Positions 38,676 to 46,176 of a stretch of 64,000 bases of DNA are shown here, in pieces. The DNA is from Arsukibacterium sp. MJ3 (GTDB lineage: Bacteria > Pseudomonadota > Gammaproteobacteria > Enterobacterales > Alteromonadaceae): positions 62,001 through 126,000 of the forward strand of contig NZ_LAHP01000008.1 of the NCBI RefSeq assembly GCF_000987765.1, given 5' to 3'. The number at the start of each line of letters is the position of its first letter. Positions within the stretch are counted from its first letter, which is position 1. The translations under genes were made by a program, and so were the position numbers. Under the pieces are notes generated by a model. The model searched no databases, was not told the DNA's origin, and was given only the letters and a program-made list of their open reading frames with translations.

Positions 38676-40133
38676 ATGAGCTCAACCCGTTTTACCCAGG
38701 GCGGCTATCCGCTAACGGCCGGCTGTTTTGACGAACTCGTCAGTGCTAATGGCAGTATTCGCCGCCCCGCTGTCGCCATTGCCCGTTTTATTGATAAGCA
38801 TGGCCCCAGCGAATTAATCAGAAGACAATCATTTATAAATCAAACTATTAGTGACATGGGCGTCTGTTTTACCCTGTATGCTGATGGCGATAATATCGAC
38901 CGGGCCTGGCCACTGGATGTCATGCCCCGCACTATTCCCAGCAGCGAATGGCAGCTTACCAGTGAGGGTCTGAAACAGCGCTTGCAGGCGCTTAACCTAT
39001 TTATTGACGACTTATATAATGACCAGAAAATCCTAAAAGATGGCATTGTACCCAGCGCACTGGTGTTACAGTCCAGAAATTATTTAAAGGCCTGTCAGGG
39101 TGTATCGCCCCGTTATAAGGCATGGGCCAATATATGTGGCACCGATTTAGTGCGTGATGGCAACGGTAAGTTTCTGGTATTGGAAGATAATCTAAGGGTG
39201 CCTTCTGGTGTATCGTATATGCTGGAAAACCGCACCGTGATGAAACGGGTATTTCCGGAGCTGTTCGCCGACTCGACTATTTATCCGGTAGATGACTACC
39301 CGCATCAGTTGTGGAAAATGCTGGCATCATTGTCACCGCGCGATGGTGATGTTCCCTGCATCGTGCTACTAACACCTGGCATTTATAACTCTGCCTATTT
39401 TGAGCACACTTTCCTGGCCCAGCAAATGGGTATTGAGCTGGCAGAAAACCATGACATGTATGTTGAAGATAATGTGGTTTGGTTAAAAACCCTGCGCGGT
39501 AAAAGGCGGGTCGATGTTATATACCGGCGGGTCGATGATGTGTTTATTGACCCAGAAGCATTCCGGCCCGACTCGGTGCTGGGTATTCCGGGCCTGATAA
39601 GGGCCTGGGCAAAAGGCAATGTTGCCATTGCCAATGCACCCGGTTCCGGCGTGGCAGACGACAAGGTGATTTATGCTTATGTGCCACAAATTATTCAATA
39701 TTATCTCGGCGAACAACCGCTGTTGGATAATGTTGAAACCTTTTTGTGTCTTGATCCCAAACAAAAAAGTTATGTGCTGGCTAACCTTGACAAACTGGTG
39801 GTGAAACCGGCCAATGAGTCTGGCGGCTACGGCATTTTAATAGGCCCCCGCTCTACCCTGGCCGAGCAACAACAAATGGCGGCAGCAATTGAAGCTAACC
39901 CACGCAATTTTATTGCTCAGCCTACGTTAAATCTTTCCACTGCCCCCACGTTATGTGGCGACGTGTTAGAACCACGCCACCTTGACCTGCGACCCTTTAT
40001 TTTACAGGGTGAGGAACTTTACTGCACCACTGGTGGCTTAAGCCGGGTTGCTTTGGTCAAAGGTTCTCTGATAGTCAATTCATCCCAGGGCGGTGGTAGT
40101 AAAGACACCTGGATCATTAATGATGAGGTATAA
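38676..40133 (+). CDS. Circularly permuted ATP-grasp type 2 protein (DUF404/DUF407)
   Basis: 485 residues; ATG 38676 has AAGGAG 6 bp upstream. The COG2308 family has a circularly permuted ATP-grasp fold. Visible motifs: LVLEDNLRVPSGVSYMLENR (about 168-187) and the nucleotide loop VKPANESGGYGILIGP (about 375-390), followed by FIAQPT and HLDLRPF. These suggest an active ATP-dependent amide or peptide ligase of unknown substrate. It is the first gene of a four-gene unit with alpha-E, fusion and transglutaminase genes. Confidence 0.9.
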   Translation: MSSTRFTQGGYPLTAGCFDELVSANGSIRRPAVAIARFIDKHGPSELIRRQSFINQTISDMGVCFTLYADGDNIDRAWPLDVMPRTIPSSEWQLTSEGLKQRLQALNLFIDDLYNDQKILKDGIVPSALVLQSRNYLKACQGVSPRYKAWANICGTDLVRDGNGKFLVLEDNLRVPSGVSYMLENRTVMKRVFPELFADSTIYPVDDYPHQLWKMLASLSPRDGDVPCIVLLTPGIYNSAYFEHTFLAQQMGIELAENHDMYVEDNVVWLKTLRGKRRVDVIYRRVDDVFIDPEAFRPDSVLGIPGLIRAWAKGNVAIANAPGSGVADDKVIYAYVPQIIQYYLGEQPLLDNVETFLCLDPKQKSYVLANLDKLVVKPANESGGYGILIGPRSTLAEQQQMAAAIEANPRNFIAQPTLNLSTAPTLCGDVLEPRHLDLRPFILQGEELYCTTGGLSRVALVKGSLIVNSSQGGGSKDTWIINDEV

Positions 40134-40136
40134 CAC

Positions 40137-41117
40137 ATGCTATTAAAATCAGTTGAACATATCTTTTGGCTTGGCCGTTATCTGGAACGTTTAGATAATA
40201 CTGCCAGGCTGGTTAATGCAACCAGTCATCTGTTGATCGACAGCCATAAAGATACCAAGTTTAGCTGGCCGGTGCTGCTGGATGTGATGGGCCTTAACAG
40301 CAGCGAAGCGCTGGCAGAATATCAGCTGCCGGCAGATGCCACACCCGAACAATCCAGTATTGAACACGCGGTGATGGCGCATTTAATCAGCAACAAAGAC
40401 AGTACCGTATCTATCCGTTATACCTGCAGCCAGTTAAAATTTAATGCCCGCACCATCCGCCAGCTGATTCCACGGGATATGTGGGAAGAATTAAATAAAC
40501 TGGACTTATTTTTACAGCAGCATTGCCAGCTGCTGCAAGGCAGACAGCATCGCTACAATCTGATGACTGAGGTCAGCCGTCGCTGCCAGATGGTAGTGGG
40601 AGTTCTGGATGGCGTGATGTTACGCGGCGACGCTTTTGATTTGTTTAACAGCGGCCGACTGTTGGAGCGAGCCGATATGACCACCCGCATTATGGATGTG
40701 CTGGTGTTACAACAACTGCAACCGACCCAGATCAAGCGGCCGAAATTTCGCTGGACCTCTATTCTCAATGCCTTAGGAGGCATTGAGTCTTATCATTATT
40801 ATGTAGCAGAGCAAAGTGGCGATGTTGATGCCATCGATTACCTGTTAACCTATGCTGATTTTCCGCGGTCTATTGCCTATTGCTTAAACCGGGTAGCGGC
40901 CTCGGCCAGAACCTTGCCACACAGTAGCAATATTTTACAGCAGGTACACGCATTGCAGGCACTGCTAAAAGACCAGCCGCTGACTGATTTATCAACGGAA
41001 CAACTGCATCTGCTGATTGATCAGATCCAGGCCGGTATTATTAACCTGCATCAGGTAATAGTTACAGCCAATAGTAGCCAGCTGAGTCAGCAGCAAAGTC
41101 AGCAGCAATCTGCCTGA
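40137..41117 (+). CDS. Alpha-E domain protein (DUF403)
   Basis: 326 residues, almost entirely helical, of COG2307. The N-terminal HIFWLGRYLERLDNTARL (about 9-26) is the alpha-E signature, and LFNSGRLLERADMTTRI repeats the same theme near residue 170. It starts 4 bp after the ATP-grasp gene. Alpha-E proteins accompany permuted ATP-grasp ligases and may scaffold or modify their product; no reaction is proven. The last 15 residues are Gln/Ser-rich and poorly conserved in look. Confidence 0.88.
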   Translation: MLLKSVEHIFWLGRYLERLDNTARLVNATSHLLIDSHKDTKFSWPVLLDVMGLNSSEALAEYQLPADATPEQSSIEHAVMAHLISNKDSTVSIRYTCSQLKFNARTIRQLIPRDMWEELNKLDLFLQQHCQLLQGRQHRYNLMTEVSRRCQMVVGVLDGVMLRGDAFDLFNSGRLLERADMTTRIMDVLVLQQLQPTQIKRPKFRWTSILNALGGIESYHYYVAEQSGDVDAIDYLLTYADFPRSIAYCLNRVAASARTLPHSSNILQQVHALQALLKDQPLTDLSTEQLHLLIDQIQAGIINLHQVIVTANSSQLSQQQSQQQSA

Positions 41118-41160
41118 GCATTATCCGGCCACCTGACAGCAACGAGACCACAGGAACCCT

Positions 41161-43620
41161 ATGTCATTGAATGCAGAGCCACCCATCTACAACGAGCAGC
41201 AACACTGGCAAGGGCTTCCCCAGTGGCAGGCAATGCAACACTGGTGGCAACAACAGAACCCCAGCCGGCAAAGCCAATTGTATAACGAATTACACCACCA
41301 GTTACGGGAAAACGGTGCTGCAGTTGACCCCTGGCATACTTCGGCGCGCCAGCTCGACTTGCAACCCTGGCTAATTGGCAGCGAGCAGTGGCACGCATTG
41401 GAAAGCGGTGTGGCGCAACGCCATAAATTGCTTAACGCTATGCTGGCTGATTTATATGGCCCGCAAAGCCTGTTACAACAGGGTATTGTTCCTGCTGATG
41501 TGGTTTATTTAAATGCCAGCTTTCTGCTGCCCTGCGCCGGATTGGCTGCGGCTCAACCCTGGTTATCACTGTTCGCCTGTGATGTTGGCCGCAATAGTGA
41601 CGGTCAGTTCTGTGTTTACAATGATGTTAGCCGAGTGCCTGCCGGGCTTGGCCATGTACTGGAACATCGGCTGGCCTTTAACAACACCACCACTGAGCTG
41701 AATAATCAGATTAAAAAAACCCAGCTAGCCGGTTTTTTCCGCCAGTTACAGCAACTGCTGCAGCAACCGGCACCAGGCAGCAGCCAATTACCACTGGCTG
41801 CACTACTGACCCATCAGCAGCGCGACACGGCCTATTTTGAACATGCTTTTTTAGCTAATTATCTGGATATTGCGCTGGTCCATGGCGCAGATTTAATGTT
41901 TAAAGACGGTAAGCTATGGCTAAAAACCCTAAGCGGTTTGCAACCTATTCAAAGTGTGTTGCGCTATCTAGAGGATAACAGCTGCGATCCGCTGGAGCTG
42001 GCACCCACCAGCAATGGCTGTGCCGGCCTGCTGCAAAGCATTCGTCAGGGCCAGCTGTTTTGCGCCAACCCGCCAGGTACTTCGTTACTGGAATCCGGGG
42101 CGCTGTTGCCTTTTATGGCACAGGCCTGTCAGTTTTTACTGGCAGAGCCGCTGCAACTGGCCAGCGTAACGGCGCTATGGTGCGGTAATAGTGACGCGTT
42201 AAGCCAGCTACAACAGCAGCCACAGCGCTACTGTGTGCAACACCTGAACAGTGATCAGCAATTTGTATTATCTCAGTTAACTGATGCTGAGCTGGCCGCT
42301 TTCTGGCAGCAATTAGCCAAGCAACCCCAGGCATTTATCGCCAAAGAAATATTACCCTTAAGCCAGCTGCCCTGCCTGACGGGCAGCGGTGGCTCAGAAT
42401 CGCAGTCGGCCGCCCTGCGCCTGTTTAGTCTGTTGGATAAACAACAGGAAATTGCAGTATTGCCCGGCGCTCTGGGCCGAACCAATCACCATCCGCTGGC
42501 GCTGCAAACCCAGTTAAACCAGGGTTTTAATCAGCAGTTTAATGCCAAGGATGTATGGGTACTGGCCGAGACAAGTCACAGCAGCAGCTTATTACACAAT
42601 GCCCGCAGCTCGGTTACCTTGTCGCGTCAGGCGGGTTTATTGCCAAGCCGGGTGGCAGATCATTTATTCTGGCTTGGCCGCTATAACGAGCGGCTGAATT
42701 TAATTTGCCGGGCGTTACGTGCCGCCTTGCCATTACTGAGCAGCGATGACCCAAAGCAGGGCCAGTACGATGCCCGGGCCTTGCTGCAGTTTTGTCTGCA
42801 GGCCAATGGCGCCACGCCCGACCCCGACGCAACGGTTGAGGTGCTGTTGCAACCACTATTTTCAGACAGCAACCCGCAAGGGCTAGTCGCTGTGCTGAAG
42901 AACCTATTGTTTAATGCCCAGTCGGTACGGGAATACTTTGGTGAAGACACCTGGTATGTACTAGACCGGCTACAAAGCGCGGTGTACAGTTGGCCGGCAC
43001 AGCCCGACTGGCTGCAACCGGCAGAGCTGTTACGTACGCTTGATGAAATTATTTTATTACAAACAGCCATTTATGGTATTAACAGCGAAACCATGACCCG
43101 CAGCCACAGTTTACGCTTTATGGATTTAGGCCAGCACCTGGAGCGGGCGCTGCAAACCTGTGGTTTACTGCATTCGGTGTTTTGCCAGACCACAGCTGCT
43201 GACAGTTTACTGGAGGCCTTGCTGCGCATGGCAGATACTCTGCTAACCTATCGCCGCCGTTATCATAGTGCCCTGCATCCGTTACCCATTGTTGACCTGC
43301 TATTACTGGATGACAGCACGCCGCGCTCGGTGAGCTACCAGTGCACCGTCTTATTACAAAAGGTCAAGATGTTGCCACCACAACAATTTGCCAATGGCAC
43401 CAACCAACTGCAGGGTAATCAGAGCCAATTAGCCAGCGAAATACTGGCGTTGCTGCAGCAAACCGATCCGCAGCAGCTGTTTGACGCCGAGCAACAACCA
43501 CAATTAGCGCTAAGCCACCTGTTGTTGCAATTGCAATTACGACTGCGTCAGCTATCAGATACGATCACCTTGTCGTATTTCAGTCATATTGATTTACATA
43601 ACCAGTGGCAGCGTTTCTGA
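41161..43620 (+). CDS. Fused ATP-grasp (degenerate) and alpha-E protein
   Basis: 819 residues: N-terminal COG2308-type ATP-grasp (about 1-490) then an alpha-E domain starting at SRVADHLFWLGRYNERLN (about 497-514). The first half keeps FCVYNDVSRVPAGLGHVLEHR but where the paralogue has KPANESGGYG I see only CVQHLNSDQQFVLSQL, without the glycine-rich loop. The ligase half may therefore be inactive and regulatory or scaffolding. It is translated after the stand-alone alpha-E gene (43-bp gap). Fusions like this are common in the family. Confidence 0.85.
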   Translation: MSLNAEPPIYNEQQHWQGLPQWQAMQHWWQQQNPSRQSQLYNELHHQLRENGAAVDPWHTSARQLDLQPWLIGSEQWHALESGVAQRHKLLNAMLADLYGPQSLLQQGIVPADVVYLNASFLLPCAGLAAAQPWLSLFACDVGRNSDGQFCVYNDVSRVPAGLGHVLEHRLAFNNTTTELNNQIKKTQLAGFFRQLQQLLQQPAPGSSQLPLAALLTHQQRDTAYFEHAFLANYLDIALVHGADLMFKDGKLWLKTLSGLQPIQSVLRYLEDNSCDPLELAPTSNGCAGLLQSIRQGQLFCANPPGTSLLESGALLPFMAQACQFLLAEPLQLASVTALWCGNSDALSQLQQQPQRYCVQHLNSDQQFVLSQLTDAELAAFWQQLAKQPQAFIAKEILPLSQLPCLTGSGGSESQSAALRLFSLLDKQQEIAVLPGALGRTNHHPLALQTQLNQGFNQQFNAKDVWVLAETSHSSSLLHNARSSVTLSRQAGLLPSRVADHLFWLGRYNERLNLICRALRAALPLLSSDDPKQGQYDARALLQFCLQANGATPDPDATVEVLLQPLFSDSNPQGLVAVLKNLLFNAQSVREYFGEDTWYVLDRLQSAVYSWPAQPDWLQPAELLRTLDEIILLQTAIYGINSETMTRSHSLRFMDLGQHLERALQTCGLLHSVFCQTTAADSLLEALLRMADTLLTYRRRYHSALHPLPIVDLLLLDDSTPRSVSYQCTVLLQKVKMLPPQQFANGTNQLQGNQSQLASEILALLQQTDPQQLFDAEQQPQLALSHLLLQLQLRLRQLSDTITLSYFSHIDLHNQWQRF

Positions 43621-43621
43621 T

Positions 43622-44503
43622 ATGAGATATAACCTGCGTCACCTTACCCAGTACAGCTACCCGCAACCCGTTGCCAACAGTTATAACCTGGCATGTCTGA
43701 CGCCACGCCAGCTGACTTATCAACAGGTCGAACAAACCCATTTAGATGTTGAGCCCTACCCTTCTGAAGTGCAACAAAGGCTTGATTACTTTGGCAACAC
43801 CCAGCATTTTATTCATTTGCAAAGCCCGCATCTGCAGCTGGCAGTCACCGCCAACAGTATTGTTACCGTGCACAGCCGCGACAACGTCCTGAAAATTCAG
43901 GATGGCGCCAGCCTTAGCGAGTTACAGCAGCATATGGCCAGCCAGCATGATATGACCACTCTGCAGGCCAGACTCTGCCAGCAAAGTAGCCAGCTGATCC
44001 CATTACTGCCCCAAGCGCGGGCCTTGCTTAGCCCGTTGTTAGCTGAGGATATAAATATATTGCAGCTGGCTCAGGCACTAAATCAGCTTATTTTCAAAGA
44101 ATTTCAATACGATCCGGAATTCAGTACCATTCTCACCCCCCTTAGCGAAGTCATCAAACACCAGCGCGGCGTCTGTCAGGACTTTGCACATCTGGCCATC
44201 AGCTGCCTGCGCAGTATGGGTATTCCAGCGCGCTACGTCAGTGGTTATCTGGAAACCCGCCCACCGGAAGGCCAGCCCAGACTGGTTGGCGCCGATGCCT
44301 CTCACGCCTGGTTTGCGGTATTTGACCCGACCCTCGGCTGGATTGACTTCGATCCGACCAATAACCTGTTGGCCGATGAACAACATATTACGCTCGCCTT
44401 TGGTCGGGATTATGCCGATGTGGTGCCATTGAAAGGATTGTTACAGGGAAGTGGCGAACACACGCTAACGGTAGCCGTCGACGTGGCACCCGTCAGCGGT
44501 TAA
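43622..44503 (+). CDS. Transglutaminase-like cysteine peptidase family protein
   Basis: 293 residues from ATG 43622, one base after the previous stop. An N-terminal beta-sandwich (bacterial transglutaminase-like N domain) is followed by the catalytic core with the triad Cys (RGVCQDFAH), His (ADASHAWF) and Asp (DFDPTNN). Family members cleave or transfer amide bonds. Its place at the end of the ATP-grasp/alpha-E operon suggests it hydrolyses or transfers the amide that the ligase makes. No signal peptide is seen, so it is probably cytoplasmic. Confidence 0.9.
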   Translation: MRYNLRHLTQYSYPQPVANSYNLACLTPRQLTYQQVEQTHLDVEPYPSEVQQRLDYFGNTQHFIHLQSPHLQLAVTANSIVTVHSRDNVLKIQDGASLSELQQHMASQHDMTTLQARLCQQSSQLIPLLPQARALLSPLLAEDINILQLAQALNQLIFKEFQYDPEFSTILTPLSEVIKHQRGVCQDFAHLAISCLRSMGIPARYVSGYLETRPPEGQPRLVGADASHAWFAVFDPTLGWIDFDPTNNLLADEQHITLAFGRDYADVVPLKGLLQGSGEHTLTVAVDVAPVSG

Positions 44504-44535
44504 TATTATGCAACACCACTGCTTTAAACTGTGGG

Positions 44536-44709
44536 TTAGTGCTTAAGAATTACATAGAGTGCATGAATGATGCCGGGTATAAAACCCAATAAAGTCAGTA
44601 GGATGCTTAGCCAGAAATGGCCTTTTAATCCCACCTCCAAAAACACACCTAAGGGTGGTAACAAAATAGCAAAAAGGATTTTAATCGGATCAGTCGCGGT
44701 AACAGCCAT
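44536..44709 (-). CDS. YqaE/Pmp3 family small membrane protein
   Basis: 57 residues on the minus strand: start ATG at 44709, TAA at 44536-44538. Two hydrophobic helices (about 9-27 and 32-54) enclose the family motif LPPLGVFLEVGLKGHFW, and it ends LGFIPGIIHALYVILKH. This is the Pmp3/UPF0057 signature; relatives affect membrane potential and stress tolerance. GGAG lies upstream of the start. It is convergent with the transglutaminase gene. Confidence 0.93.
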   Translation of the reverse strand: MAVTATDPIKILFAILLPPLGVFLEVGLKGHFWLSILLTLLGFIPGIIHALYVILKH

Positions 44710-44890
44710 AAAAACTCCGTAAGTTTAAGATTATCAGCTTTTAACAGGCAGGAAACATGCCGCCTCCGCTGAATTTTATAACTCATTGATAACTTACTAC
44801 ATTTAAATTAATGTGTGCCACAAGCAAGTAATTAGATCGATAATAACTACCCTTGCTGTAAAGTTTACCGGTTGACGTGAACGTTAACAT

Positions 44891-45715
44891 TTAGGGTGCC
44901 GTATTATTTGCTGCCAGACTATTAAGCCAGCGATAACCCAGCCAGGCCGCAGCCAGCAAATAAGGCAAGCCACCTGGTACCCACATCAGCAGCCCGGCGA
45001 GCTGCTGATCGGCAAGTTGATGGCTGGAATAATATAGTAAGCTGTCAGCGAACGTCAGAACGGCGCCCAGAAAACCTGTGTGCATCAGGGTAAACAACAA
45101 CGCCAATAGCGCCCAACTACGGGTACGTTCAGTACAATGCAATATAGACCACCACAACATCGCCGCAGTAAACACAAAACAGATATGTTCCACTAAATGC
45201 CACCAGGGGTGCTCTAATGCCAACACATAAAAGCGGGGCGTATGCCAGAACCAAACCACAGCAGCATGGACATAGGCCAGGCTCATTGGATAGGTCGCCA
45301 ACTTAAGCAGCGGTTGCCATACTGCTCTGCCCCAACGCCCGGTTATAGCCGCAAACTGCGGTAACGGCAGACTTAATGCCCAAAGCGGCGCAATTACCAC
45401 CATAAACAACATATGCTGCACCATATGAGCACTGGCGCTGGTCTCGGCCCACTCATCCAGCGGCCCCACCACCGCATAAGCGCAAAGCAGGCAACTGCCA
45501 TGAAACAGCAACGCACGCCAACGCTCTGGCGGCCTTTTGATGCTGCCCAGTAAATACATTAACCAGAACAATGCTAATATAATAACCGCGACCATTGCCG
45601 CCCAGAAACTGGCACCGTCGCTTTGCACTGGATTATGTGCCTGCAGCGGCAGGCTGACACCGGCCAACAGCAGCGCTGTAGATGTGATTAAGCCGTGTCG
45701 TAAATTCAGCTGCAT
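44891..45715 (-). CDS. ctaG: CtaG-like cytochrome c oxidase assembly protein (caa3_CtaG family)
   Basis: 274 residues, about seven membrane helices, after a signal-like N-terminus. The PF09678-type stretches AHMVQHMLFMVVIAPLW and HLVEHICFVFTAAMLWW, rich in conserved His and Trp, are present. The Bacillus member is needed for functional cytochrome caa3, probably in copper supply; the name CtaG is also used for an unrelated Cox11 protein. It overlaps the upstream unknown gene by 10 bp and closes the coxB-ctaD cluster. Confidence 0.85.
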   Translation of the reverse strand: MQLNLRHGLITSTALLLAGVSLPLQAHNPVQSDGASFWAAMVAVIILALFWLMYLLGSIKRPPERWRALLFHGSCLLCAYAVVGPLDEWAETSASAHMVQHMLFMVVIAPLWALSLPLPQFAAITGRWGRAVWQPLLKLATYPMSLAYVHAAVVWFWHTPRFYVLALEHPWWHLVEHICFVFTAAMLWWSILHCTERTRSWALLALLFTLMHTGFLGAVLTFADSLLYYSSHQLADQQLAGLLMWVPGGLPYLLAAAWLGYRWLNSLAANNTAP

Positions 45716-46128
45716 GGCGTAAATACCAACATGGGTAAACCTCCAGCCAGAGTAGCGGCTGCAGCAATCAGATATAGCATAGTACTGCCAAAGCCAATGA
45801 AACGCCTGACACCGCCCTTCGCGTTAGCATTGAGCTTGCTATTGCCCTGGTTATCGTTAGCTTGCGCTGCCAACGAAATACAGTAGCGACCGCTGCGCCG
45901 CGCCAACCACAATAACAGTGTCACAACTAATAGGGTTAACCCAAAAAGAGCACCGTTTAGCCAGGTCAGCGCACCTTGTTGCTCAGCAGGCGGTGCCAGC
46001 TGACAGGCGACCGATAGCCCGGCATACATGGCAATAAACCAGATACTCCAGATCGTAAAGCCAATAACCAGTTGAGCCGGATGGCCTGGGGCAAACCAGC
46101 CACGCTTATTCATGGCATGTTTGCTCAT
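45706..46128 (-). CDS. Unknown membrane protein in the oxidase cluster
   Basis: 140 residues from ATG 46128 (46113 is an alternative). Three hydrophobic segments (about 20-42, 56-76, 110-135). No family was recognised. It lies between the oxidase subunit I/III fusion and ctaG, overlapping ctaG by 10 bp, so it is probably a small subunit or an assembly factor of this oxidase. It lacks the Cu-binding residues of Cox11. Confidence 0.65.
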   Translation of the reverse strand: MSKHAMNKRGWFAPGHPAQLVIGFTIWSIWFIAMYAGLSVACQLAPPAEQQGALTWLNGALFGLTLLVVTLLLWLARRSGRYCISLAAQANDNQGNSKLNANAKGGVRRFIGFGSTMLYLIAAAATLAGGLPMLVFTPCS

Positions 46129-46176
46129 AGCGTAATTCTTGGCAAATCTTGTAGCTTATCTCATCGTAACGAGTGT

